Source: an uncultured Bacteroidota bacterium (GTDB lineage: Bacteria; Bacteroidota; Bacteroidia; Chitinophagales; Saprospiraceae). From it: 64,000 nt of DNA. The notes below the pieces were generated by a model that made no database searches, was not told the DNA's origin, and saw only the letters and a list, made by a program, of their open reading frames with translations. Made by a program: the position numbers and the translations under genes. Location: the NCBI GenBank assembly GCA_903925535.1, contig CAIYFY010000409.1, positions 1-64,000 of the forward strand, given 5' to 3'. Shown piece by piece: positions 19,736 through 28,449 of this stretch. How positions within the stretch are numbered: the stretch's first letter is position 1; each line of letters begins with the position of its first letter.

Positions 19736-20365
19736 ATGAACATCAAACTGACTGCTATTTCACTGATTACCGCCTTTTCAATGCTGTTGTTGCCCGAAGC
19801 CGGTGCACAAATCAAGGTACTGAAGCCCTATAATCCGGCTCAGACTGAGCTCACAAAGGAAAAAACAGCAGAAGAAATGAATGCTGAAGCGCGCAGGGCA
19901 GCTGCGCTTTCGAAGGTGCAGGCTAAAACCAACAGCCGCAACGGAGAGGTGCCCCCATCTGCTGCTGCCAAAGGGAAGGCAAACTCAAATCCGGAATCGG
20001 ATGAAGAGAATACCACTACCATGACACTGAACGGTCAGAATGTGCAGCGCAATATCTCCAGGGGACTGGGTCAGGAGGGCGACCGCCTGTTTACGCCAAT
20101 TGCCGAGTTGTTTTTTGTACAGTTTGCCGTTTACTGCAAGGATACCCCTGTTGACAAAGCCCCTCCTGTGGAAGGCCTGATGCTTGTCTGGCACGAAGGC
20201 ACCTTCTGCCCCGAAGGAGAAGAAGGTGCCTGCTATATTGTCAAAGGTTTTGAATCGGTTGAAAAAGCCAAGTCGGCAGCCTTACAGTTCAGGGAAAACG
20301 GCATTGACTGCTGGTATAACCCCTCGCTCACAGGCGCGCAGGTGGAAGTAATCGGAGTCAGGTGA
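19736..20365 (+). CDS. Secreted hypothetical protein
   Basis: Signal peptide MNIKLTAISLITAFSMLLLPEAGAQ; TATTTTTG box at 19702. Confidence 0.7.
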   Translation: MNIKLTAISLITAFSMLLLPEAGAQIKVLKPYNPAQTELTKEKTAEEMNAEARRAAALSKVQAKTNSRNGEVPPSAAAKGKANSNPESDEENTTTMTLNGQNVQRNISRGLGQEGDRLFTPIAELFFVQFAVYCKDTPVDKAPPVEGLMLVWHEGTFCPEGEEGACYIVKGFESVEKAKSAALQFRENGIDCWYNPSLTGAQVEVIGVR

Positions 20366-20378
20366 GGATCAAACCGTA

Positions 20379-21146
20379 TTAATGACCGTAGGTAGCGTAG
20401 CCCGGTTGTATGGGCGAAACTATCACAAATACGTCACCTTCACCTGAAAAACGGGCACTGTCTTCGCCGTAAACCACGCCGAAGTCGCTGACCTTCAGCG
20501 CCTGTCCGCCCACCTCGGCAGCACCGCTGATCAGGTAAAGCGAAGCCATACTGCCTGCGGGGAGCGAAAGGGTATATTCTCCATTCAGCGATATGCGGTA
20601 AACCTGTACTCCGGGGGTGTGCATCCTCATCGGACTGCCCTCCCCTGCCAGGATGGTCACACGGGTATTTTCATGTGTTTCAGCGGGGAAATCAGCTGCG
20701 CGGTAATCATCGTAACTGGCTGGCTGTGAGAGCGTCTTGCGGAGGTTCGGATCAAACCATATCTGGAACATCTCCCCTTCTTTTCCCATCCACTCGGAGT
20801 GACTGATGCCGTTTCCGGCGCGGATTATCTGCACATCTCCCGCTGAAAGCGACCTCCAGTCATTGAGTTTGGTATCAAAATGCCTGATTTCACCCTTCAG
20901 TACAAAAGAGCATATCTCGAAACCCTGGTGCGGGTGCAGACCGATAGTGCTATCAGATACTGCGCGGGCGTGTGCCCAGTAAAAAAGATTGGAATAAGGT
21001 CGCACGCTGGAGTGGTCCTGCGGGAAACCGATGGGTTTGTTTTCGACGATTTCACCGCCGTTGAAGGCACCATAGGCCTGCTGCTCTTTCGGAATGATTC
21101 TGACTGCCACGATATAGTGTTTAATTGGAAAAAAATCAGGAAGCAA
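20379..21146 (-). CDS. Pirin family (cupin) protein
   Basis: HPHQGFEICSFVLKGEIRHFDT...AGDVQIIRAGNGISHSEW. Confidence 0.92.
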   Translation of the reverse strand: MLPDFFPIKHYIVAVRIIPKEQQAYGAFNGGEIVENKPIGFPQDHSSVRPYSNLFYWAHARAVSDSTIGLHPHQGFEICSFVLKGEIRHFDTKLNDWRSLSAGDVQIIRAGNGISHSEWMGKEGEMFQIWFDPNLRKTLSQPASYDDYRAADFPAETHENTRVTILAGEGSPMRMHTPGVQVYRISLNGEYTLSLPAGSMASLYLISGAAEVGGQALKVSDFGVVYGEDSARFSGEGDVFVIVSPIQPGYATYGH

Positions 21147-22290
21147 CCGATTCGGTTAACCGTAGATACTCGGTGATGCCGCCTGTCAGGTTGTACAGGT
21201 TGTTGAATCCGAATCTGTCTTCCAGTTCGCGGATTGCGCGCGCGCTGCGTGCACCCGACTTGCAATGTATCACCACCCTGGTATCCCGTGAAATCAGTTC
21301 CTGCTTTTCGGAAACAGTCGCGAGTGGTATGAGCAATGCACCGATATTGGCAGATTCGTACTCGGCTGGTTCACGAACATCAATTAGCTGGAATTGTTCA
21401 CCGGCAGTCTGCCAGTTCAGCAGTTCTTCCACCGATATTTCCCTGACCGGCTTCACCTCCTTCAGTCCGCAGAAAAACTCATAGTCTATTAACTGATGTA
21501 TGCTCGGATGATCACCGTTCAGCGGGTTATCGCTTCTTCGCCTGATTTTGAAAATGCGGGTTTCGAACTGAAGGGCATCAAAGATAAACAGGCGCCCGCT
21601 CAGTGGTTCTCCCACACCGGTTACCACTTTGATCACCTCGCTGGCCTGCATACTGCCAATGATGCCGGGTAAAACACCCAGTACGCCCCCTTCCGCGCAG
21701 CTCGGCACCAGTCCGGGCGGTGGAGGTGCAGGATACAGATCCCGGTAGTTGGGTCCTGTTTCACCCGAACTGTTGGTGTAGTTGAAAACCGATACCTGTC
21801 CCTCGAATTGAAAGATGGAAGCATAAACATTGGTTTTTCCAGCCAGTACGCAGGCGTCGTTGACGAGGTAACGCGTGGGAAAATTGTCGGTTCCATCCGC
21901 TACCACATCATACTGCCGGACGATATCCAGCGCATTTTCGGAAGTGAGACGGGTGTGGTGCAATATAATATCTATGTATGGATTGAGCGACTGCAGCCGT
22001 GCCCTGGCGGCATCAGCCTTCAGGCGCCCCACATCTTCCTGTCCGTACAGCACCTGACGCTGCAGATTGCTGTCGTCAACCGTGTCGAACTCTACGATTC
22101 CGATGGTGCCGACACCGGCAGCGGCGAGGTACAGGAGGAGCGGACTGCCGAGTCCACCCGAACCAATTACCAGCACACGGGCTGCCTTCAGTTTTTGCTG
22201 AGCTTCCATCCCGAAATCGGGAATGATGATATGGCGGTCGTAACGGGCCAGTTCGGCCCGGGAAAATTGGATATTCTTGTGTGATTCCAT
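21136..22290 (-). CDS. HesA/MoeB/ThiF family E1-like adenylyltransferase fused to a C-terminal rhodanese (MoeZ-like)
   Basis: RYDRHIIIPDFGMEAQQKLKAARVLVIGSGGLGSPLLLYLAAAGVGTIGIVEFD; rhodanese FQLIDVREPAEYESANIG...VVIHCKSGARSARAI. Confidence 0.94.
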   Translation of the reverse strand: MESHKNIQFSRAELARYDRHIIIPDFGMEAQQKLKAARVLVIGSGGLGSPLLLYLAAAGVGTIGIVEFDTVDDSNLQRQVLYGQEDVGRLKADAARARLQSLNPYIDIILHHTRLTSENALDIVRQYDVVADGTDNFPTRYLVNDACVLAGKTNVYASIFQFEGQVSVFNYTNSSGETGPNYRDLYPAPPPPGLVPSCAEGGVLGVLPGIIGSMQASEVIKVVTGVGEPLSGRLFIFDALQFETRIFKIRRRSDNPLNGDHPSIHQLIDYEFFCGLKEVKPVREISVEELLNWQTAGEQFQLIDVREPAEYESANIGALLIPLATVSEKQELISRDTRVVIHCKSGARSARAIRELEDRFGFNNLYNLTGGITEYLRLTESVAS

Positions 22291-22315
22291 GATAATTGTC
22301 TTGACGATGATAAAA

Positions 22316-22588
22316 TCAGCCCCCTGCAATGGCGGGAACAATGCTCAGGACAGTGTTGCTGTCGAGGGGTGTATCACCCTGATTGCGGTCGCGGATATCA
22401 TCTTCCCCCACAAAGATGTTCAGAAACGACCGGATATTTCCGGAGTCGTCGAACAGATGCCTGCGAAGGTCGGGATATTTTTCAGAAAGAGACCGGAGTG
22501 CAGACTTTACGGTAGTCTCGTCTGTTTCAAGTCGTGCGTTGTTTTCGGTAAATTTGCGCAGGGGCGTTGGAATGATAACTGTAGCCAT
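22316..22588 (-). CDS. MoaD/ThiS/CysO-like ubiquitin-fold sulfur carrier ending in Gly-Gly
   Basis: MATVIIPTPLRKFTENNARLETDETTVKSALRSLSEKYPDLRRHLF...NTVLSIVPAIAGG. Confidence 0.92.
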   Translation of the reverse strand: MATVIIPTPLRKFTENNARLETDETTVKSALRSLSEKYPDLRRHLFDDSGNIRSFLNIFVGEDDIRDRNQGDTPLDSNTVLSIVPAIAGG

Positions 22589-22613
22589 GTGAAAATGTTG
22601 GGTGAGTGAATAA

Positions 22614-23045
22614 TTATGAGACAAGTTCCTCTTCAAATTGTCGTTCGTCGTTCAGCTTCCAGGAGCGCACACTGATGTCGTCCTGTCCGTAAACAGAAAT
22701 GATGACATAAGAGAAGTAAGGCATTGCAACGTTCAGGTCATGTTCTGAGGGTACTGCCGGATGAACCGGATGCGAATGATACACCCCGAGCAACGTCAGG
22801 TTCAGTTTTGCAGCCATCAGTTCGGCTTTCATATAGTCGCGGGAGGTGATAGAGAACCGCCTCCGTTTGTCGCCCTCCTTTGCGTTGTCAACAATCAGTA
22901 TTTCGGAAAAATGGCGGTTCGCGCCGTTTTCCTCTCCGAACAGAAAGCCGCAGCACTCATCCGGGAAGCACTTCCGGGCGTCATCGAGCATACGGTTGTA
23001 AACGTCCGGCTGGAAAGTCAGGACTGGTCTGGTATCCATATTCAA
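22614..23045 (-). CDS. JAMM (JAB1/MPN/Mov34, M67) metallopeptidase, Mec-like
   Basis: GVYHSHPVHPAVPSEHD matches the JAMM motif HxH-x7-S-x2-D; 4-bp overlap with the synthase gene. Confidence 0.92.
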   Translation of the reverse strand: MNMDTRPVLTFQPDVYNRMLDDARKCFPDECCGFLFGEENGANRHFSEILIVDNAKEGDKRRRFSITSRDYMKAELMAAKLNLTLLGVYHSHPVHPAVPSEHDLNVAMPYFSYVIISVYGQDDISVRSWKLNDERQFEEELVS

Positions 23046-23983
23046 ATTCCGAGTTTGGTCAGCAGATCGCCGTATTTGTCGGCATTATCGGGAAAAACAG
23101 TTACGACAGTCCCGGATTCGAGTGATTCGGCTACCCTGACTGCGCCGAGCAGGTTGGCAGCGGAGCTGGGACTGAGGTGCAGCCCTTCCTGCCGGAGCGC
23201 TGTTTTCATCATTTCATACACCTCAGCGGTATCCGTTTCAAGAAATCTGTCGGCCAGGTGTTCATCATATATGGCGGGCACAGCGGCGGTTTCCAGGTGC
23301 TTCCAGCCTTCCATACCGTGCAGTGCCGAATCGGGCTGCAGGCCCACAAGCTGAATCCTGCGGTCGTACTCTTTCAGTCGGCGACCGGTGCCGGTGAAAG
23401 TGCCGGTGGTGCCCAGGCCGGCCACGAAATGCGTTATTTGCGGGAAGGACTGTATGATTTCAAGCGCGGTATGGTGATAATGAGCCTTCCAGTTTCCGTC
23501 ATTGCTGTACTGATCAGCGTAGAAGTACTTGTCAGGGCGATTTTCTGCCAGTTCACGGGCTACCAGTTGAGCGCCGTCGGTCCCCTCGAATTTTGAAGTC
23601 AGGATAATATCGGCTCCGAGCGATTGCAACAGGACTTTTCGCTCTGCAGAAGCATTTTCGGGCAGACAGAGCGTCACCCGGATACCCAGTTCGCGGCAGA
23701 CAGCTGCGTAGGCGATACCGGTATTTCCGCTGGTGGCATCGAGCAGCGTCCTGCTGCGGTTCAGTGCGCCCGACTGGATGGCTGCATATATAATATTGTA
23801 TGCAGCCCTGGCCTTCACGCTGCCGGAAAGTTGCTCCCATTCTTTTTTGGCGTATATGGTAACGCGCGGATGTTTAAAGATATTACGGACTGCGTGCACG
23901 GAAGTTCTGCCGATTTTTAGTCCGACCTCCTGCAGCAGGAGCAGCAGATCGAAGTCTGTAACAGGCTGGTGAGTAGTACCCAT
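23042..23983 (-). CDS. cysM: PLP-dependent cysteine synthase, CysM-like
   Basis: SGSVKARAAYNIIY (PLP Lys), LLDATSGNTGIAYAAVC, GLGTTGTFTGTGRRLKE, SPSSAANLLGAVR. Confidence 0.9.
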   Translation of the reverse strand: MGTTHQPVTDFDLLLLLQEVGLKIGRTSVHAVRNIFKHPRVTIYAKKEWEQLSGSVKARAAYNIIYAAIQSGALNRSRTLLDATSGNTGIAYAAVCRELGIRVTLCLPENASAERKVLLQSLGADIILTSKFEGTDGAQLVARELAENRPDKYFYADQYSNDGNWKAHYHHTALEIIQSFPQITHFVAGLGTTGTFTGTGRRLKEYDRRIQLVGLQPDSALHGMEGWKHLETAAVPAIYDEHLADRFLETDTAEVYEMMKTALRQEGLHLSPSSAANLLGAVRVAESLESGTVVTVFPDNADKYGDLLTKLGI

Positions 23984-24022
23984 GTTTTGTGTTTATTTGT
24001 ATGAAGGAAGTGGACAGATACG

Positions 24023-24056
24023 AAAAAAGCCCTTCGGTGCAATACCGAAGGGCTTT
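24023..24056 (-). terminator. Intrinsic terminator/attenuator in the cysM leader
   Basis: Minus-strand AAAGCCCTTCGGT-ATTGC-ACCGAAGGGCTTT followed by TTT; 13-bp perfect stem between the leader ORF and cysM. Confidence 0.9.
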
Positions 24057-24078
24057 CTGAAAAATTGATGCAATTACA

Positions 24079-24171
24079 CTAATTCAAATTGCACAAATGT
24101 GTCAGAACGGCCTCCGGTACCGGGGCAGCGCAGCAACAACAAATTGTACAACAAGTGAATGAGTGAGTCAT
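24079..24171 (-). CDS. Cys-rich leader peptide MTHSFTCCTICCCCAAPVPEAVLTHLCNLN (30 aa)
   Basis: Hand translation of the minus strand; A-rich tract (CAAACAAAAAAAATG) before ATG, typical for Bacteroidota; six Cys codons within eight; upstream of a terminator and a cysteine operon. Not in the supplied ORF track (too short). Confidence 0.85.
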   Translation of the reverse strand: MTHSFTCCTICCCCAAPVPEAVLTHLCNLN

Positions 24172-24250
24172 TTTTTTTGTTTGCTTTACAGGAAAGACAA
24201 ATTATAACCAAAAACCTTGCCAGAAGTTTAAAGAATACCGGAAATATTAT

Positions 24251-24745
24251 TCAGTGCGGCAATTTATCCCTGAAATAGCCATACAGCCAGGTTCCGGCCA
24301 CTGCACTGATTAATGTTACAAGTATAGCCAGGTAACCCGCTCCAATTTGTGCGAAAAGAGGTCCGGGGCATGCCCCTGTTATTGCCCAGCCCAGTCCGAA
24401 CAGCAGGCCTCCGTAAATCTGCCCCCTGTTGAAGGTTTTTTTCGGGAAGACCACCTCTTCCCCCTGAATGGTTTTTACTTTAAAGAACCTGATCAGAAAA
24501 ACGGACAGGGCTCCTGTCACAACAGCCGTCCCGATGACACCATACATGTGGAACGAATCGAGGCGAAACATCTCCTGAATTCTGAACCAGGAGACAATTT
24601 CGGCCTTCACAAAAACGATTCCGAATACGACACCGATCAGCGTATATTTCAGGTTACCGGAAAGTGATTCCGGCAGATCCTGATTATTGGATGCCTCGCA
24701 GGCGTCGGGGCGCAGGCGCGCATCAGTTGTTTTTACACCTGACAT
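24251..24745 (-). CDS. YeeE/YedE-family sulfur transport protein (C-terminal half type)
   Basis: GLLFGLGWAITGACPGPLFAQIGAGYLAILVTLISAVAGTWLYG. Confidence 0.87.
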   Translation of the reverse strand: MSGVKTTDARLRPDACEASNNQDLPESLSGNLKYTLIGVVFGIVFVKAEIVSWFRIQEMFRLDSFHMYGVIGTAVVTGALSVFLIRFFKVKTIQGEEVVFPKKTFNRGQIYGGLLFGLGWAITGACPGPLFAQIGAGYLAILVTLISAVAGTWLYGYFRDKLPH

Positions 24746-24746
24746 A

Positions 24747-25313
24747 TCAAACGATTTTAAGGATGAGCGGTAGTAGTACCCATGTTCCGATAAATCCGCC
24801 AGCCATAAAACAAATGGTAGCCACCAGAGAGGGCCATTGCAGACTGGCGAGTCCGCTTATTGCGTGTCCGCTGGTACATCCGCCGGCATACCGCGTACCA
24901 AATCCAACCAGCAGGCCACCTACTACCGTGAAAAAGAACCCTTTCAGCGACAGAATATAAGCCGTATCGAACAAATCGGAAGGCATCAGTCCGCTGAAAT
25001 CGCGGACTCCCATTTGCCCGAGAGCGGTTTGGGTAGATTCACCAATTACCATGGGCGAATTGTCTGCCAGTACCGTCGAAGCAATAATGCCACCGATAAA
25101 AACTCCGCCAACGAAAAACAGATTCCACAACTCCCTTTTCCAGTTATATTTGAAGAAAGGAATTCCGGCGGGAATACAGGCGGCACAGATATGGCGGAGA
25201 TTGGAGGAAATACCGAATATTTTATTTCCGAGCAACAGCAGGGCCGGTACGGTGAGGCCGATGAGTACACCTGCGATATACCAGGGCCAGGGTTGTGACA
25301 AGCATTGAATCAT
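24747..25313 (-). CDS. YeeE/YedE-family sulfur transport protein
   Basis: [42 protein letters not shown]. Confidence 0.9.
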   Translation of the reverse strand: MIQCLSQPWPWYIAGVLIGLTVPALLLLGNKIFGISSNLRHICAACIPAGIPFFKYNWKRELWNLFFVGGVFIGGIIASTVLADNSPMVIGESTQTALGQMGVRDFSGLMPSDLFDTAYILSLKGFFFTVVGGLLVGFGTRYAGGCTSGHAISGLASLQWPSLVATICFMAGGFIGTWVLLPLILKIV

Positions 25314-25336
25314 ACGAGCGTACTTTTGTCAAACAA

Positions 25337-25372
25337 AAAGCCTTCCGGAAACAACCGAAAGGCCTTCTGCGG
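25337..25372 (-). terminator. Intrinsic terminator between rpoD and the yeeE/yedE genes
   Basis: Minus-strand AAGGCCTTTCGGTTGTTTCCGGAAGGCTTTTTG. Confidence 0.65.
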
Positions 25373-25421
25373 CAAAGGTATGACTTGCCGGCTAATAGTC
25401 TATATTTTTGGTAGGGTATTT

Positions 25422-26291
25422 TTATGCCCCCAGGTAGGTTTTCAGCAGTTTGCTGCGGCTGGTAGCACGCAACTTGTTGATTGCCTTGTCTTTAATTTGC
25501 CGCACGCGCTCGCGGGTGAGGCCAAATTTGTCGCCGATATCCTCCAGGGAGAGCGGGTGTTCGACGCCTATACCGAAATACAGTTTGATAACATCAGCCT
25601 GTCGGTCGGTAAGTGTACCCAGAGAGCGCTCGATTTCGCGGCGGAGCGAGTCAGCGTATTCCAGGTGCGAGTCGGTACCCGGCATGGTGGTATTTTCGAG
25701 CACATCGAGCAGCGAGTTATCCTCACCCTCCACGAAGGGAGCATCCATGGAAACGTGGCGGGCGGCGACGCCGAGCGTAGTTTCCACTTCGTCGGTAGAA
25801 ATTTCGAGGATTTCTGCGAGTTCTTCCGGACTGGGTTCGCGTTCGTAGGCCTGTTCGAGTTCCGAGAAGGCCTTGTTGATTTTGTTCAGCGAGCCTACTT
25901 TGTTCAGGGGGAGACGCACGATACGGCTTTGCTCGGCGAGAGCCTGAAGGATGCTTTGGCGAATCCACCACACAGCATAGGAGATGAACTTGAAGCCGCG
26001 GGTTTCATCGAAGCGCTGGGCAGCCTTGATAAGGCCCAGATTCCCCTCATTGATCAGGTCGGAAAGGCTCAGGCCCTGGTTCTGATACTGCTTGGCTACA
26101 GACACCACGAAACGCAGGTTGGCCTTGGTCAGCTTTTCAAGTGCTATCTGGTCGCCCTGCTTGATTCGTTTGGCGAGATCCACCTCTTCTTCAGGGGTAA
26201 GGAGATCTACTTTGCCGATTTCCTGAAGATATTTCTCGAGAGACTGGCTCTCGCGGTTGGTAATGGACTTCGTTATTTTTAACTGCCTCAT
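25422..26291 (-). CDS. rpoD: Primary-type RNA polymerase sigma-70 factor
   Basis: [100 protein letters not shown]. Confidence 0.96.
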   Translation of the reverse strand: MRQLKITKSITNRESQSLEKYLQEIGKVDLLTPEEEVDLAKRIKQGDQIALEKLTKANLRFVVSVAKQYQNQGLSLSDLINEGNLGLIKAAQRFDETRGFKFISYAVWWIRQSILQALAEQSRIVRLPLNKVGSLNKINKAFSELEQAYEREPSPEELAEILEISTDEVETTLGVAARHVSMDAPFVEGEDNSLLDVLENTTMPGTDSHLEYADSLRREIERSLGTLTDRQADVIKLYFGIGVEHPLSLEDIGDKFGLTRERVRQIKDKAINKLRATSRSKLLKTYLGA

Positions 26292-26366
26292 GTGCGGGAA
26301 CTGCTGTATTGATTTTTGAACCGCAAAGTTAAGTATTTTTAACCCTGTTGTGTAATTATTTATTTT

Positions 26367-26978
26367 TTAGTGTTTTTTTTGCTTTTCCCAGGGCCAGTAC
26401 GGCCGGATGACGACCGGATCGAAGTATTCTTTCATCAGCTCTTCGAACCAGCGGAGAGGGGCCTGGGTTTTATCGCCGGTCTGGGTATCGCACTTGAAAA
26501 ACAGATAATAGAGCCGGAGGTTGCGGCCCGCCCTTTCGAAGAACTTCTCGATATGGACGACGCCTCCGCTTCGGGAGGCGCCCAGCCACAGATAGTAGGC
26601 ATCGTCGTGCGCCTCGATCAGGTTGAGCACCGTATTATCCGTGGTATATTGCTCCATGAACTTTCTGGCGAGCACCGCGTGGTGTTTTTCCCAGTTCCGG
26701 GGTCTCGAGCGATCTTCTGCGTACTTGAAGGTATCGTGTGCCAGTGCGACGAGACGGAGTTGTTCGCGCTCTGCCTGGCTCAGGTCGGGAATCCGGTTGA
26801 TATTATCCAGCACCTCTCCGACATGTAGTCCCACCACTCCTTCCGGATGGCCAAACCGGGGCTCACCCCAGAGCAGTCCGTACTGAAAGGCGGGAACAGA
26901 GAGTAAATCCCACTCCAGCTGCGTTTCGGGGCGCAGAACAGGTATCAGTTGAGAGGCCTCTGTCGGACGGCTGTTCAT
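26367..26978 (-). CDS. HD-domain protein
   Basis: HD-type motif LVALAHDTFKYAEDR, upstream conserved GLHVGEV, downstream EAHDDAYYLW. Confidence 0.75.
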   Translation of the reverse strand: MNSRPTEASQLIPVLRPETQLEWDLLSVPAFQYGLLWGEPRFGHPEGVVGLHVGEVLDNINRIPDLSQAEREQLRLVALAHDTFKYAEDRSRPRNWEKHHAVLARKFMEQYTTDNTVLNLIEAHDDAYYLWLGASRSGGVVHIEKFFERAGRNLRLYYLFFKCDTQTGDKTQAPLRWFEELMKEYFDPVVIRPYWPWEKQKKH

Positions 26979-27195
26979 GTAAAATGGTGGTTAATATGGC
27001 GTTAAAGTGACGAAATGACAAAGCAAAAGCCTGCCTGTGTCGTTTAGTTTTGCATTAGTTCATTTCGGAGCAAGCCCAACGGGCAAGCAGATCCGCATTG
27101 AACGGCGCTCAAAATTAACGGGAAAACATCAAATCTGGCTCCCTGATTTTTGCGTCGCAAATTTCATCAAAATCACACAATTCCAACTCAGTACT

Positions 27196-28350
27196 ATGCG
27201 AACGATTTGGTCAACCTTGTTAGCCGGCGCCATGGGTGGCGTTGTCACCTTTGCGGCTGTAAAACTAACCGACAAACAACCTGCCATCAACACGCTTCCT
27301 CAGCAGCAATCATTTGCAAAACTGGCAAATTACGGAGGCGCACCACCAGCTTTTGATTTTACCAAAGCTGCCGAACGATCCATGTCTGCCGTAGTGCACA
27401 TCAAGGCCTCCGAGAGCAAGGCCTCAGCTTACGAACGCCAGCGGAATCTGCGTTACTCCAATCCGTTTGAGTACTTCTTCGGTTCGGGATTCGGCTTTGA
27501 GCCACAGCCCCGTTCCGGTACTGGATCCGGTGTTATCTATACAAACGACGGCTACATCATCACGAACAACCACGTGGTTGATTTTGCCGACGAGTTTGAG
27601 GTTACTCTCCACGACAACCGCGAGTTCCGTGGACGCCTCGTTGGCCGCGATGCCAATACAGATATGGCTGTTATCAAAATTGATGCCAGCGATTTGCCTG
27701 CCATTGATCTGGGTAACTCCGACGATGTGAAAGTGGGCCAGTGGGCACTCGCCGTGGGTAATCCTTTCGACCTTACCTCTACTGTAACAGCAGGTATTGT
27801 GAGCGCAAAGGGCCGCGATATTGACATCATCAAGGGCGGCAAGGCCATTGAATCCTTCATTCAGACTGACGCTGCCGTGAACCCCGGCAATTCGGGTGGT
27901 GCACTCGTTGACACGGAAGGCCGCCTCATTGGTATCAACTCTGCCATAGCTACTCCCACAGGTGTATTTGCCGGCTATTCGTTTGCCATACCTGTCAATC
28001 TGGTCAAGCGTATTGCTGATGATCTGATCAAATACGGAGAATACAAACGCGCCTATCTGGGTGTGAACGCAGCAACCATGGATTCTTATGTGGCCAAAGA
28101 GCTGGACGTAGAATTTACCCAGGGAGCCGTGGTTGTTGACCTCGATCCGGAGGGTTCGGCTGCTGTTTCCGGCCTCAAGGAAAAAGATATCATTACCAAA
28201 GTAAACGGATCAGCCATTACTACCACTGCCGAGTTGCTGGAGCAGATAGGTCGCTCCAAGGTAGGCGAGACACTTGAACTCACTGTTGTACGTCTCGGTA
28301 AAGCTGTCCCCGTTTCTGTGAAACTGCGCAGTCGCCCGGAGGGCAACTGA
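27196..28350 (+). CDS. HtrA/DegP-type serine protease with PDZ
   Basis: GSGVIYTNDGYIITNNHVV; AAVNPGNSGGALVDTEGRLIGIN; PDZ region. Start corrected from 27037 to MRTIWSTLLAGAMGG. Confidence 0.93.
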   Translation: MRTIWSTLLAGAMGGVVTFAAVKLTDKQPAINTLPQQQSFAKLANYGGAPPAFDFTKAAERSMSAVVHIKASESKASAYERQRNLRYSNPFEYFFGSGFGFEPQPRSGTGSGVIYTNDGYIITNNHVVDFADEFEVTLHDNREFRGRLVGRDANTDMAVIKIDASDLPAIDLGNSDDVKVGQWALAVGNPFDLTSTVTAGIVSAKGRDIDIIKGGKAIESFIQTDAAVNPGNSGGALVDTEGRLIGINSAIATPTGVFAGYSFAIPVNLVKRIADDLIKYGEYKRAYLGVNAATMDSYVAKELDVEFTQGAVVVDLDPEGSAAVSGLKEKDIITKVNGSAITTTAELLEQIGRSKVGETLELTVVRLGKAVPVSVKLRSRPEGN

Positions 28351-28417
28351 CAAGATAGTGGCGTTCCCCCATCACGCCAGGGAAATTAAAAGTTGGTTTT
28401 TCGTTTTGTTTTGATGT

Positions 28418-28449
28418 GTCAGCCCCGCGAAACGCGGGGCTGACTTTTA
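28418..28449 (+). terminator. Intrinsic terminator after htrA
   Basis: GTCAGCCCCGCG-AAA-CGCGGGGCTGAC-TTTTATTTT; 12-bp perfect stem. Confidence 0.88.

Noticed and set aside
23984-24250. SAM- or other metabolite riboswitch upstream of cysM
   Set aside because: No riboswitch core motif recognised; a Cys-rich ORF plus competing hairpins explains the leader better. An Rfam/Infernal scan would settle it.
25305-26282. 325-aa plus-strand ORF
   Set aside because: Fully antisense to rpoD, low-complexity translation with no motif.
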